DNA of 64,000 nucleotides from Hypomyces perniciosus. Its lineage: Eukaryota; Ascomycota; Sordariomycetes; Hypocreales; Hypocreaceae. The stretch is from contig SPDT01000007.1 in the NCBI GenBank assembly GCA_008477525.1, positions 3,782,001-3,846,000 of the forward strand. The letters run 5' to 3'. Under the pieces are notes generated by a model. It did no database searches. It was given only the letters and a program-made list of their open reading frames with translations, and was not told the origin of the DNA. Below are positions 1 to 11,526 of the stretch, one piece after another (within the stretch, counting starts at the first letter, position 1; every line of letters starts with the position of its first letter). Both the position numbers and the translations under genes were made by a program.

Positions 1-224
1 TTCTCAGCGTTGATGCGGCCGTAGTTGGAGGGCGATGTGGTGGCCAAAGTCGGGATAAGGGGTAGAGAATCGCGATCGTGAGATGATGAAGATGAGGTTG
101 AAGATGGTGAAAATGATGACGATGGCGATGACGATGACGATGACGACGATGCAGCGCTGTCGGGCAAGCAGCAGCGGGCGCAAGGCGCAAGGGGGCCTTT
201 TTTGCTTACTGGCTGTTCAGCCAT
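1..224 (-). CDS. N-terminal part of a serine-rich protein, cut by the window edge
   Basis: On the minus strand an ATG at 224 opens a frame that stays open for 74 codons to the left edge, so the gene continues outside the window. The product begins MAEQPVSKKG, has a short Cys-containing stretch, then a run of about 25 residues that is nearly all Ser with a few Pro and Thr, encoded by TCG/TCA/TCT triplets. It ends at the edge with SNYGRINAE. The repeat codons are mixed, which favours selection on the protein over a pure DNA microsatellite. No family can be named from this piece. The ATG is the only in-frame one, but an intron or a later start cannot be excluded. Confidence 0.5.
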   Translation of the reverse strand, partial: MAEQPVSKKGPLAPCARCCLPDSAASSSSSSSSPSSSFSPSSTSSSSSHDRDSLPLIPTLATTSPSNYGRINAE

Positions 225-3205
225 GATGCATACAAGTTGAGCTGAGCCACTGGCTGGCTGGCTGGCTGGCTGATGAATACCTAACGCAATGGAATCCAGA
301 ATAGATTGGCGGATTGGAGGCTTCAAGATCCCCTCATGGGGCTCGTGGATCGGAGTTATGGACTATGCTTCTCCGTACCTATAGGGGGATGGATCCGAAA
401 TCGTTGGGCTTTGTCATGGATAATAGGCTCATTAGGTGGGCGATCGGAGGACAACTTTCAAGGTTAGCCGTGACGTTTCCAACCCTGTCTCTGTAATTAG
501 TGCAGAAGGCCTTTGCACACATCAGATATCAGATAGAAAAAGATATTAGTACTATGCATTTGCTTCGAATGAAGCGGACCCCCCCAAAAAGAAAGCCCGA
601 GTTTTTTTTTTTCTCCCTTGGTGTTTACTAGTATTAAAAGACTCGTATTTTGGAAATTCGGGAGGCTTCAACGGCAAGGGGTGAAAATAATAATACTACT
701 ACAAAGTACTCCGTACGAAGTATTATTACTCGCTTCCAAACAAACGGCCTCACCTCCGCCACATATCCACTCTTTCGGCTTCGACCACCATCTCCGTGTC
801 GTCTCATCCATGTCAATGCTACCGAGCTCTGAGCGCCCGTTACACTAGCACTTGGCTTTTCGGAGCTGTCTGCCGGCGCGAGGACCAAGAAAGATGGTGG
901 TAAAGGTGTGGTTGGCTAGCCAAGAGGGATATTTGGTGTCAGCAGAGAGTATTGCCGAGCAGATACAAAATGGTCAAACAACAGAGAGCAGATAGACAGA
1001 TCCGTGCATGGCTAGGGTGATCAGCAGACGCGCCAAGCGCTCTTGAAGGTAGCAACTGGTTGGAGCCATGAGGCACGCGTTTGTCATGCCTCTGCTCGTA
1101 TTGGCAAGTCATGAGAGGAGAGAATCGTCTCTCTCAACCCCGCGAATGCACCCACAACGCACTCAAGACAATTGCGTGTAAGCGAAGGATAACGTAACAA
1201 TCGCTGTTGCCAAGTATGTACGGATTACGGAGTGCTACGGAGCACTGCATATGTGCACTGCACCAACAGGTCTTTTTGCTCTCCGTTCCATGCTACCAAC
1301 CTGGCTCTAGCACAGGTGCATGCTCGTACTTCGTCTCTGCACGAGAGAGAGCCCGGCCTCAAAATGGTTTCAGAATAACAACGTAGCTATTTGACGTCGG
1401 CAGCTATGCAGATCTGCTAGATCGACATTTAAGCATCTCACGGGCCGTTTCATCCTGCTTACTTATCCGTCTCGTGTCCCCCTTCTCTGTTGCTGTTGTC
1501 TACCTGCTATAGTTAGCAATAATATTACCCAGCTTCCCGTTGCGGCGGGATCGTGCACTAGTCACCACAACATGAGCTAACGAGCATCTTGCCATGAACA
1601 TGGTGTCATCGAGCACCCGTATGGCCCAGCTACGGAGCAATGTGCATAGGCTCCATGTCTTGGCTTTGCCGGGGCTCTCCGGGGGAGCTGCCAACGAGAT
1701 CCGGTTACCTACCATACTCAGTAGGTGACATTACCGTTGGAGCGGTTGGGAATGGGGGGACGAATCCTTGCAAGGTAGGTAATTTGGACTCCCATCTTCA
1801 GATCTGCCAATATCAGAACCAAGATGACGGTGCTAAACAAGCAGTATCATGCCCATATGTGACATCCCTTTGGAAGTCTGGACTTCTTCATGGCAGGTCC
1901 GATCTTTCAACGGGCTCTTGGTTGACCCCTCGCCCTGTGGGATTGCATTGGAACACCTTGCACTGTTACCTCCATGCCCCAGAATGCTCGGCGGTAATGC
2001 TGGATCCTCACGCAGGGGATCTTTGAAGCTGCATCTTCGGGCTCCCAAAGTTCCTCCAGTTCCAATTCCGCGCCTCGTCGTCCAGGATATCCATCGTATT
2101 GAACCCGTGATACTGCCGACATAAGCCGAGACCCAAACGGCTCGGCATCATTCTCAGGGCTCGCAACACTTACTCCGGCGTTGCAACGTGCCCACAATCG
2201 AGATCCTTCGGGTTGCTAGCCAGGTACATAGTCAATGCTATTGTAGAGTTTTCACGGCAGTTTGTGGAGCCAAACCCGGCATGACAATGTCTCAATCCCG
2301 TCTGAGGAATCAACTCCGAGACAATAAACTCATCTCATGGGTCATGAACCTCGGCCCCCCGATCCCGAATCACCACCCACAAGCATGTACGAGTACCTAG
2401 TATGCATATTTTTGTGTGTGCATTACCTGGCAGTGACAGGTACTATTAGTGGCTGAATAAATTACGGAACAATTGAATACCGGGGTTGGGCCCGTCTCAA
2501 GAACTACCACCACGGACAAAAATAAGGACGCATAACTCTTATTAACTCCTGATAACTCTTTATATAGCCAGGTTCGTTTTAACGCTGTAATGCATCATTA
2601 AAAGCTGTTAATGCTTTAAAAATAAACTAGAGTAAGATAAGGAAGCTAGATTAAGCCAAAATATTGGCTTTTAAACAAACATTTTTAGCTCCTGAATGCT
2701 ACAAGTACGGTGTACCTCTAGTGGCAGATGGCTTTTTATCCTCTTTTTTTTTGTCACTCGCGCACTGGGTACTTGGCAACATGTACTCATGTACTTCGTA
2801 CCTTGCGGAAAACGGAGAAAGCGCTTGGATTTGTCATGTCATTGAACATGAAGGCATCTTGGCATCATCACAACCACATCGCCACGTCACAGCGATATCT
2901 CACAATCCGTCCGTTCAAAAGGTCCCAGGCTTTGGTCCTCCAACGTGACTTCAAGCCTCGCCAACTTCGTCTATCGGCCAGTCACCTGTTGCCCAGCATC
3001 CTTCTCGGACCATATCACTGGCTCGCCTTCCTAGTTGGGCTTCGCTCCCCCTTTGTCGTCCCAGTTGCATTCACGGCCTCTCAGCCCAACGAAACGTGCT
3101 GCGGACAAACGATCTCAAATTCTAAGCAACGCTCGTGACGCCGGTAGCATTCATATTCGCACCAGCGTTGTCGCCGAGGGTGACGTTGAATCCTACCTGC
3201 AAGCC
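225..3205. other. Gene-poor left region with repeats and an AT-rich island
   Basis: I see no convincing gene in this stretch. It holds a (CTGG)n microsatellite at about 250-272 and copies of the TACTCCGTA/TACTTCGTA element at 706-722, 1219-1245 and 2783-2801. An AT-rich block lies at about 2400-2700. Open frames of up to 136 codons occur (1640-2026, 2728-3138), but they lack intron signals and family motifs. The last part is probably 5' sequence of the cupin gene. Confidence 0.5.
706..722. repeat. Short palindrome-like intergenic element, copy 1
   Basis: The sequence GTACTCCGTACGAAGTA joins the two half-motifs TACTCCGTAC and GTACGAAGTA. It belongs to the element family that recurs across the gaps of this window. 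Each core is an imperfect palindrome centred on TCCG/CGGA or TTCG/CGAA. It lies far from any resolved gene. Confidence 0.5.
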
Positions 3206-3795
3206 ATGATGGCGTCCTTGATGCCGCTCATCTCGGACATTCTCCCTATGATTCTGCCCTCCACCACCCAAGTTACCCGCGCCAAGCAGCTTAACAGATC
3301 CGGCCCGGAAAATGACGGCCCTTCCGTGAACCAGCCTGCTGTTGTTGGTAAGTGCGATAAGATGTGCGCCTCGGGTGAGTTGTTCTCTTCATGGCGTGGC
3401 ATAACTATGTTATAACTTGCTTCATAACAGTGCTTACCACTCGGCCACATTCTGCATCACCCATACGCCATAACAGCGAGCAAGGTTTGTGCATTATCCT
3501 TCACATTTAGTTGTTATGACGATGGCCATCCTCTAATACATATCGCCGAAAAGACGCCATTATATACGTCGTCTCCGGTACCGGCGTTCTTGTCGTCAAG
3601 GAGGGCTTTGGGGGCGAATTGCGCCGTCACGAGCTCTCGCCGGGTGATTTCGCATTCGTGCCGGCTTGGACAGAGCACCAGGCGCAAAACAATACAGATC
3701 AAGACTTCGTCTGGGTTATTACACAGAGCGGTTCGCATCCCGTCGGTGCCATCTTGACTGATTGGGGAGGTGCTGAGGCCAAGGCAATCACCTAA
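3206..3795 (+). CDS. Small cupin-fold protein
   Basis: Exons 3206-3347, 3431-3484 and 3554-3795 join in frame to give at least 145 residues. The introns begin GTAAGT and GTTTGT. The third exon gives the conserved cupin core: SEQDAIIYVVSGTGVL, then a Gly-rich turn, LSPGDFAFVPAWTEHQ, and a C-terminal strand. The first cupin motif normally has two metal-binding His before the Glu; here the region reads IRHNSEQD, so one His is replaced by Asn and metal binding may be altered. The second motif His is present (TEHQ). Intron 2 ends in AAAAG, a weak acceptor, but the TAG acceptor upstream would bring an in-frame TGA. The start is uncertain: the frame is open upstream to about 3035 without an ATG, so an upstream exon is possible. 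Substrate unknown. Confidence 0.6.
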
Positions 3796-3882
3796 GTTTC
3801 CATCGATACTAGTTCAATGAGCCAAGCTGCTGCATTGCAGTTAGCTATTGCGACATTGTCTTCTTTGTGAGCAATAAGCAGG

Positions 3883-5406
3883 TCATGTGCTACAGTACGA
3901 CTTGATGAGTTGAACCACCCGCTGGCAGTCTGACCGGCTCTCAAACACCTGCGCGTGGTCCAACCTCGGGAACATGATGACCTCCACGCCATTCATCTGA
4001 TCGCCTCTGAGTCTACCGGAGTCTCCCGCCCTCTGATCCGTCAAGTATTGCGCAACAATGGATGTATCAACAAGAATATCCCTGCCTGCTAAGCAAACCG
4101 CGACCCTCCGTTCTCCTTTCGGGCCGTCCCACTGATAAGACAACAACTCTTCCTTCCATACGATATTCTCCCTCCAGAAAAAGTGGCGCCCCAGACAGTG
4201 TGCTACACCTGGATCTGTACTTGCAAAGTACCACAGCTGCCATTCGTTTGCGCTTTTGGGCTGTCTGCGGGTGAAATTATAGGCCACATCAGGAAGATGA
4301 AGCATGATGGTTACGGGATCAATAAGAACCACAGAGCTGATCCTGTGCCTCAGGGTTGGAGATTTGATCATATGAGTGGTTGCAACAGAGCCATACGAGT
4401 GCGATGCTATCGTAAACCTGTCCCACCCATGATAATCCAGTATTATAGCCATCTGGCGCAAGAACTCGGCCTTATCTAGCGGTGGAGATGTGAGGCGGAA
4501 GGATACTGGAAGAGTTTCAATAGCAATGACCCCGATACCACCCCCCTTATCATGCTTCTTGGCTGCATGTATGTCCGCGAGGAATCGGACGTAAGTCCAA
4601 AGTCCAACCCCGATGCCATGGAAGAAGACGACCGGAAGGCAATCGTCTGAGAGATGGGGGCGATACCAGTAGCTCATTCCAGATGCCCGCGAACATTGCT
4701 TCGTGAAAATCTCTTGTGGACGTGGTGGAACAGTGTTTAAAGCAGCATCTGGTTGTCTTGCATAGAATTCAAAGCCATGCCATGATAGAGCCAGATGTGT
4801 GGCTTGATCGACAAGGAATATAACCACGTACCATGCCAGGCTCCGGTATGTCGTCTCAATATCATCCAACGTTAGCCGAATGCATTTGGCACTTCCACGG
4901 CCATTTTGAAGAGTACGGCCCAAGCGTTGTTCAATCCGCATCACTAAATCGTCCAGGTCCTGGGAGATGGATTGGGCTTCCTTGGCATCGAACAGGGCCT
5001 CTTCCCCTCTGTCAAAGAAGCCCCAGAGAAGAAATTCCCGTAGATTGTCCCGGCGTATGTCATCCAGTTCAGCGCCTAGGAACCACCATCTCAGGTACGG
5101 TTCCATGCTCTGGACATTGGACATGCATTGGTTGAATAAAGCCCATCGTTCTTCTGAGGAGAGTGGTACAGGGTGTGTGGCTTTCCGGTTAAGCCGGCGG
5201 ATATGCGGCAGGTAAATGAAGCCAAAGAAGAGTATCTCAGTGCCCAGCAAGCCCCATAAGGTCTTTGTAGCAATCGACTCAGAGGCATGGCGGCCGTATG
5301 AAAAGTAGAGGATCGACAATGATACAGCATAAATGAGCGGCGTGTAGCGGAAGAAAATAATGGAGAGACGGATGACAATCCATTCTCCGAATGAGGTCCC
5401 AATCAT
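3883..5406 (-). CDS. Alpha/beta hydrolase with N-terminal membrane segments
   Basis: Single exon, 507 residues, start ATG at 5406. Residues about 10-70 contain two hydrophobic segments, so the protein is likely anchored in a membrane. The hydrolase domain follows: an oxyanion-hole HG at about 263 (FFHGIGVG), a nucleophile elbow SHSYGS with Ser about 337, a candidate acid at Asp 443 (GRDIL) and a candidate base at His 484 (RLDHAQ). The elbow has Ser where Gly is usual in GxSxG, which the fold tolerates. Similar long fungal hydrolases are annotated only as AB-hydrolase-domain proteins; lipase, esterase or epoxide-hydrolase-like activity cannot be told apart here. It is transcribed toward the cupin gene, with about 90 bases between the two stop codons. 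Confidence 0.8.
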   Translation of the reverse strand: MIGTSFGEWIVIRLSIIFFRYTPLIYAVSLSILYFSYGRHASESIATKTLWGLLGTEILFFGFIYLPHIRRLNRKATHPVPLSSEERWALFNQCMSNVQSMEPYLRWWFLGAELDDIRRDNLREFLLWGFFDRGEEALFDAKEAQSISQDLDDLVMRIEQRLGRTLQNGRGSAKCIRLTLDDIETTYRSLAWYVVIFLVDQATHLALSWHGFEFYARQPDAALNTVPPRPQEIFTKQCSRASGMSYWYRPHLSDDCLPVVFFHGIGVGLWTYVRFLADIHAAKKHDKGGGIGVIAIETLPVSFRLTSPPLDKAEFLRQMAIILDYHGWDRFTIASHSYGSVATTHMIKSPTLRHRISSVVLIDPVTIMLHLPDVAYNFTRRQPKSANEWQLWYFASTDPGVAHCLGRHFFWRENIVWKEELLSYQWDGPKGERRVAVCLAGRDILVDTSIVAQYLTDQRAGDSGRLRGDQMNGVEVIMFPRLDHAQVFESRSDCQRVVQLIKSYCST

Positions 5407-6330
5407 CTGCCCAAGAAGCTGTGGCGTTATCCGCCACAGGCGTCTTTGGGTATGGATTCGGTTATCGTAACGGCTTGCTCAATGGCTACGTTAAGCCGCT
5501 GTGTGCATAGTCATGGCAACAGATTTATGCGTATGCGAAGTTTTTTTGTGCTCGTCTTGAGTTTTTTTTGGCTGAGAGTCTTGAGGTATAAAGAGTTGGG
5601 CTGCGTTGGCGATGATCCCAGTCCTGTTGGGCATGACGTACGCAGTCCCAATAGGCCACTAGTACGGAGTAGCTGCGTCGAATAACTTTATTGAATAGCT
5701 CAAAGACTTCCAAGAATGGAAATGAACGGACTGTGCTATGCAGTCCAGCGATATCCTCCCAGTCTCTATAAAGGAGTCGCACTTGAGCAGATTGATTGCG
5801 GCGAGTAAGGCAGGGGATAACCTAATCATCTATGAGCTGTTTATGTTTTGTCAAACATATCAAGCTATTCATGGTTCTGGACATTCTCGGTTTACGCAAT
5901 ATATCGTTTCCTCCTTTATCAGGTGCATCTTATGGCCAATTCCCCAGCCTCTATCTAATGCTCTAGAGAATAAGCTGCTCTTGCCAAACTTCTCTGTGCG
6001 TAGGACAAGTATGGAAGGAACATAGCTCTGAAGAGATACCGTCAGATACCATGGGTCAAGTGTTCTCTGGGAGAGGGGCGCGAGTGAAGCAGCCTTCAAC
6101 GTTAAGAGATATGCCGGCATCAACTCTCTTTTGACTCTCAAAATACATAACCTTCTTGATAGACGGCATCTAACTCTTGCCAATTTATATATAACGACCG
6201 ACATCCATTTCAGGAGAAACACTTTATATCGAACCTCTCGACCTTGAGCCAGCAGTAGTCGCACATCGCATCTGACAGCCAACCATATCCATCTTGGCCG
6301 TTTCACGTTCAGCTCAACAGGACTCCAAAC
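5407..6330. promoter_or_regulatory. Divergent promoter region, hydrolase / RING gene
   Basis: This 0.9-kb gap separates two genes that read away from each other, so it should hold both promoters. A TACTCCGTA-type element (GTACGGAGTA) lies at 5662-5671. A TATA-like ATTTATATATAA is seen near 6182-6193, about 140 bases before the RING start. No other recognised site. Confidence 0.4.
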
Positions 6331-7122
6331 ATGGCTACCTTCAAAATTGTCGATAGCTATCACGAACTCAAGACCACAGCCAACCAGGAGGGCGTCGCAC
6401 TCACCTTGCAATGCGTCTCCTGCGCCAACATACACCCAAGAACGAGCACTCCCTATCCATTGATGGGGTACAATCTAAGCTCTCTTGCTTCTCGAAACGG
6501 TGCCCATGAGGCCCACGTCCTGCCCTGCGGACATTTGATGGGCAAATCATGCATCGATTTCACAAAGGAGGACCGGTGCCCGAAATGCAATGTGCTGTTT
6601 CGGCGCAATAACAACCCGACAAACTGCTGTGTCCACGCCATTGAACTCCCCAAGCTGAGCATGACGCGGCTTCTAAGCCCCGAGGAGGAGGGATGTCTGT
6701 TGCCGAGGACTGCCGGTGCTGACATGCACAAACGCTGTCGGGGCTGCGCCACGATGAAGTGTCTCCTCCAACTAACGACATGGGCACGAGACCACGTCAG
6801 TTCTCAACTTGACGGTGCTCAATCTGGAGACAGCATCTACGCCACAGACGGCAAATTGAACGGCTTCCACCCGGGCGATTGTCTTCAGCCTTTGAAGTAT
6901 CTCGACCTGCCGGTCAAGCCTCCCATTATTACGGAAGATCTAGCCAGCATAGCGCGCGGCTACACCAAGGATCTCCGACTGGAATATGACGAACGGACGC
7001 CGCCTGTCGAGAACAAAATGGTTGGCCACAAGGACATTGCGTTCAAGGTCGGCGGATACACGGCACAGAAATGTCTGCAGAGGCGTGAGCAGGAGGCGAA
7101 GCTCGCGCCGCTGAATCAGTGA
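6331..7122 (+). CDS. RING-type zinc-finger protein
   Basis: Single exon, 263 residues, ATG in the context AAACATGG. The N-terminal half carries a RING-like pattern: CVSC near residue 28, then LPCGH, a Cys five residues on (GKSC), and CPKC near residue 88. The spacing resembles fungal RING fingers in which PCGHxxGxxC replaces the usual fifth ligand. A second Cys-rich stretch (CCVH ... CRGCATMKC) follows near residues 100-145 and may bind another metal. An E3 ubiquitin-ligase role is the family expectation, not shown by sequence. The C-terminal part has no recognised domain. Confidence 0.7.
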   Translation: MATFKIVDSYHELKTTANQEGVALTLQCVSCANIHPRTSTPYPLMGYNLSSLASRNGAHEAHVLPCGHLMGKSCIDFTKEDRCPKCNVLFRRNNNPTNCCVHAIELPKLSMTRLLSPEEEGCLLPRTAGADMHKRCRGCATMKCLLQLTTWARDHVSSQLDGAQSGDSIYATDGKLNGFHPGDCLQPLKYLDLPVKPPIITEDLASIARGYTKDLRLEYDERTPPVENKMVGHKDIAFKVGGYTAQKCLQRREQEAKLAPLNQ

Positions 7123-7584
7123 GATCGGGGAGGCGAGATGTGTGAGGCGTTTCCAGCAGAATGAATGAGGTATGAATGAATTCCCTCTTGAAAATACTTT
7201 GAACATGAATTAACCAAATGATAGAATTTGAAAATGAGGCCAGCGAATTATTATTATTTATTATTGTCATTGTTTCAGCGCTGAGAAAAGAAGAAAAGGA
7301 GAAGAGGAAAAAAAGTTTTCAGCGTTCCATTACAGAGGGTGTATAGGGTAGGTAGGTAGGTAGGTAGGGTGTTGTTTTTTTCAGACACCCTAACACCCAC
7401 ATGAAACACTAAGAATAGTACAAAACGTCACTGAGCCAAACAAAGTTCTGACACTTCTTCACAACCGTTTGCATACCGGGAGTCGGGCTATCTATTGGGC
7501 CATTCCCGTGCTTATATTTAGAGACTGAGGCTCTCTGATGAATCTGCAGACTTGTCACCTTTTCAACATCTCATCCCAGAGACA
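7123..7584. other. Intergenic, with a (GGTA)n microsatellite
   Basis: This stretch lies between the RING gene and the DUF1769 gene. It contains a tandem GGTA/TAGG repeat at about 7347-7368 and a following poly-T tract. No gene is visible. Confidence 0.6.
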
Positions 7585-8729
7585 ATGGCGGAAAAGTTTA
7601 TCCTTCGCATTACAGCGGGGCCTAGCTACGATGAGAAAACGCACATCGAGGTCCCTGTGAACAGACCTGAGCCTGTGCAAATCAAGACCGATTTGGTTGA
7701 TATTGAGCTCAATGTGCGGATACAAGACTACCAGGGACTTCCGCGCGGCTCACCGTCAACGTCGTCGTACTTTTCTATTGAGCCCCATGCATACAACCAA
7801 GACCAGTACAGCATCTCCTTTCGGTTCACCCCATTGAAGCCAGCACAGGAGGAGAAGCCTTCAAACGGTGGACCTGAAGGGATTAAGGGAACGGACTTGC
7901 AGTTTGGAAATGATTTTGACCGGCCTATTCGTGATAGGCTCCCGCCTGGGTTCAACACCGCTATGAGTATTGTCAAGTGGTGGATCGACCCGGGCCTTGA
8001 TGGCGATGCTTATGCGGATAGGCCTTACCTTTACGGCCCAGCATTGAGTTCCTTCAATGTCGTATCTATTGGCCCTGGAACATACGACGAATCGAGAGGT
8101 GGCCTATGCTTTGAGGAGGGAGGAGATCAAGATGGAATGGAGATTCGAAACTTGATCGGTGCGCCGAAGGATAGCAAAGCCCGGATGAAGTGGGCGCTGT
8201 CAGATGCCAACAAAGAGAAATGGATATGGGAGTATGGAAAGACTTATGGTGTCGACTTCTTCAACCCATATCTGGACTTTGCGAATCTTGCCCTGAAACT
8301 CCCTGGGTTTCAGCTCTCTGCTGCCAAGTACCTGGATGGTCAAGGTCTAAGGTACGTCTGCATGGCCCCTTTCTTCTGACATCACTGCTTTATTGCGGGG
8401 TTGGTTGGTTGTGAACTCACGTCTCATTTGTCTCTTGCTTAACCCAAAGTAGGTCTGAACCAAGACGCTCACATCAACTCAGATACGTCTTGCGGAACAA
8501 GACAACCAATGAGGTCTACCTGGTGGTTGTCTTCTCGGTGTTCTTGAAGGAAGACGTTGATGAAGACGGCACGGTTAGAGAAGTAACCGAGACGTGCGCA
8601 GTGCCGAATGGCGTGAGTAACGAGACCGCAAATGGCGAGCATGATGAGAACAGGGGCTTACAAGAAGCGATGGTAGCACTTGGGTCTGCTCACGGGGAAG
8701 CGCCGACTAACGAAGACGACGTGGATTGA
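7585..8729 (+). CDS. DUF1769-family protein
   Basis: Exons 7585-8351 and 8483-8729, with an intron GTACGT..CTCAG of 131 bases, give 337 residues. The start MAEKFILRITAGPSYD is typical of the family; codons just upstream have no ATG. The family hallmark is LQFGNDFDRPIRDRLPPGFN followed by IVKWWIDPGLDGDAYAD and YLYGPALSSFN (about residues 107-165). These match my recollection of the fungal DUF1769 domain, whose function is unknown. After the intron the frame gives RYVLRNKTTNEVYLVVVFSV, then an acidic tail. The family match is from memory and not database-checked. Confidence 0.8.
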
Positions 8730-9291
8730 CCGTCGATTGCTTTCTTGGCAGTAGATGATTGCTGGAATGGTGTGTGGCAGGAATAGAGATCGGTTGGGCA
8801 AATCTCAGGGATCCGTGTTACCATAAACATGAACATGAACATGTTCTCTGCTTGTTGTACACGCAAGGCACAGCTCCGTGCTGATGGACTTATAGAATGA
8901 ATCACTGCCAGCAGAACCTACTGTTTCGGCATGCTCAGCAGACGATTTTTATGCCGTGCATCTTACCCTATGATTTAACGTTATTCTTTCGACATTTATT
9001 TCCTGATGGTCATGTATTTCTGGTGGAAATGCGTACCAAAGCGTCTCTGTGAAAAACGCTGCAGCTTCTTCTGGTGATACCGAGCTGGCAAACAACGGCA
9101 GGAAGGGGCGATTCAGAGCAACTGCCGACGTGACAAACACCTTTCTTTATCCGACTTCTCCTCTTTGCCCTCAAGTTCTCGAATTTTTTGTTCAACTGCC
9201 AAACTTGCCTTGTTTACGTACTGGTCGAACGCATCCCCTTTCGTGGTCGAAGAAGTACGAAATCGAAGTCGAAATCGTTACCCGCGGAGAC
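8730..9291. other. Intergenic
   Basis: No gene is seen. A short (ACATGA)n-like run lies at about 8825-8842. The frame of the next gene is open across the second half of this gap without an ATG, so an upstream exon of that gene is possible. Confidence 0.4.
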
Positions 9292-10346
9292 ATGGCTGCA
9301 ACTACGCTTTCCAGCGGCACCAAGGTGGTGCCATATATGCCAATGACTGTCCAAGCGATTCTTTGCCCAGCCCCCGTGCTGTTAGACGACTTCGACAGTT
9401 GCCTAATTCCTGGTGACGTCGATCTTTGGGAGAACGGGGGCTTTTACTCGCCGGGGGAGTGCTTCGTTGGGTACCGAGCCATGTGCACTCAAACCGCAGA
9501 GGTCAGCAATGGCTGGCCTATTCGCAAAGGAGAAACCGTGGTTAGATGCATACCATTGTAAGGAGCCCCTTCCCCGAGGGAGCAAAGGCTGATTGGAAAA
9601 GGGGCTATGGATGCAATGACCAAACGAGGGATCAAAAGTTCGCGATATCGAACTTTGATGGGACCCTTCTGTCTGCGCCGGCATTCGAGATTCGTTGGAG
9701 GAGCGAGGATTTGAAGACAGGGACGGATCGCCTGCCTCCTGGGGTTCTAACTCTAGCGCCACCAGTCTCGAGCACTTCTCCGGCCCCAGCTCCTGGGAGC
9801 AACACAGGCTCTAGAGACGCAACAGCCGTGCCTTCATTCACACGAGACGCCACTAGAAGTGAGGAACCAACGCCTACAGACCCGCCCCCCTCCTCAGGGT
9901 CAAATTTTGTTGCGAGTCCGGGATCCATCGCCGGGATTGCAGTTGGGAGCTGCTTGGGCTTCCTAGCCGTGATTTCAACCATCATCTTCATATTGTTGCG
10001 AAAGCGGAGGAAATACTACGAGGGTCCGGCACGACTCGCCGAAGACCCGTGGCGTCATCAAGATGCCTACGGTGATTCAGCGCGATCGGCAATTCAACCT
10101 CCTGTTGAGTTGGAGGACAAGCCATTGGGGCCAAGAGAGCTGTCGGCTGAATCTCAGTCCGGTATCGCAACTCGAAGTTACTATCCCGAAACACCACATA
10201 TCCTGGTCAACGAAACACCGGCTGAGATTGCCGGAGATGGGATTACGGCGGCATCAGATCACGGAATCAACATAAGTACAGGGCGTATCTGCAAAGAAAT
10301 ACGAGACCGGGAAACCCCAGAACAGGAAGCTTATCCGCAGGGCTGA
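9292..10346 (+). CDS. Single-pass membrane protein with Ser/Thr/Pro stalk
   Basis: Two open frames join across one intron starting GTAAGG at 9558. The acceptor is 9601 (44-nt intron, CTGAT branch) or 9628 (71-nt intron); both keep the frame and give 336 or 327 residues. The N-terminal half is Cys-containing (DSCLIPGD, GECFVGYRAMC). Next comes a Ser/Thr/Pro-rich stalk (about residues 130-200), a membrane segment (GIAVGSCLGFLAVISTIIFI), a basic stop-transfer patch RKRRK and a cytoplasmic tail. This layout resembles fungal cell-surface sensor or mucin-like proteins with unknown ligands. No clear signal peptide follows the chosen ATG, so the true 5' end may be missing. Confidence 0.55.
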
Positions 10347-11526
10347 CTAAGTCGGCTGGAGAAGACTGAAGACTCGTATTAATAATCCAATCAAAAGAGA
10401 TAACACGAGCGGGTCTGAAAGCAAAGTTCCAGCCCATCTGACCTCGCACCTCCACCAACGCGAATAATGTCAAGCTGTCTTAAACCGAGTCTTTCGGAGG
10501 GATTCCCTGTTCAGTCTAAAGGCCCGGTATTAATCGGGAATAAGAGAGCCAGAACAGTGTTGGCATTTCTCAGCAAGCCTCTTACATCGTACCTATGCTA
10601 TGCCATGGGTAGGCGGGGAAGTGCGGCACCGGGTAAAACCATGCTGATGCCGTTGGCTAGTATGTTTGTATGTATTATGGGTCAGGTCATATCCGAGATC
10701 GGCGTTCCATATCACTAGTACTATCACTGATCGGTAAGCCATTCGAGTTTTGGCGTTATTACCCGCCAACTCGAAGGCTAACAAGAAGTTCATAACTTCA
10801 TTCAACACCGCCTCCCCAACGAAGCACACGAACCCAGTTGTACGAGTAGTACGGAGTACGGAGCACACTCATATCCGTTGTTTATTCCCGGGGAGCCATC
10901 GACTAGCTTCGGGAAATCACGCGGCCGCCCCATGTCTAGTCCCTCTCTTCTCTTCTCGTATTCCCGCGTATTATTCAACCTTGAAAATTACCTACTGTTA
11001 GCACCAAGGCTCGTTTACTAGGAGCACTAGTACTACGTATCGAGTTGCTCTACTTCGTACGAAGAACTCGTACAGTTCTTCAAGCTCACTGGTGTCTGAG
11101 TGTCATTGAGCTTACAGCTCCAGTATAGGGGTGGCGCAACTCAATTAAAAACAAGTGGCAGATAAGCCGCAACTTTGCACTCACGGACTACCAGTATTGA
11201 CCTCATGGGATGGACGTCATCCGGATGCATGCATGCATGTGTGGAGACCAATACCAGCTAGAACCGATGTCAAGCAAAGAAAACTTATTCCCGTTAGGAC
11301 AGCCTGGTTCCAACCCGGTTCCTTCTGGATCTCGATACCACTACAGAATACTTGATAGTACACCTTCTCTTTGCAGGATGGCGTGGAAGTGAGCCTGTTT
11401 CTAGGACTTAAATGGTGCACGGTACTCCTTCTCGGTTAAAGCTGGCTGGTGGTCGTCTCGTCATCTATCGATGTCTTTGATTCTCGCACATCTACCATCC
11501 ATCCCTTCGGATCGGGACTGTTCCTG
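10347..11526. other. Intergenic region upstream of the MFS transporter
   Basis: No gene is visible. It holds dense copies of the TACTCCGTA/TACTTCGTA element (10841-10866 and 11051-11073) and short direct repeats such as the ATGC run near 11225. The right part should contain the promoter of the MFS gene. Confidence 0.5.
10841..10866. repeat. Short palindrome-like intergenic element, clustered copies
   Basis: Two overlapping TACGGAGTAC/TACGGAGCAC half-motifs follow a TACGAGTAGT. This is part of the dispersed family seen throughout the gaps of this window. Confidence 0.5.

Noticed and set aside
1640..2026. 128-codon frame in the left gap
   Set aside because: It starts at a non-ATG codon and has no recognisable domain, splice support or neighbours; most likely chance.
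5869..6435. 188-codon minus-strand frame overlapping the RING gene start
   Set aside because: No family motif; it overlaps the promoter and first codons of the RING gene.
7347..7368. (GGTA)n tract as an interstitial telomere repeat
   Set aside because: The unit is GGTA, not TTAGGG; an ordinary microsatellite.
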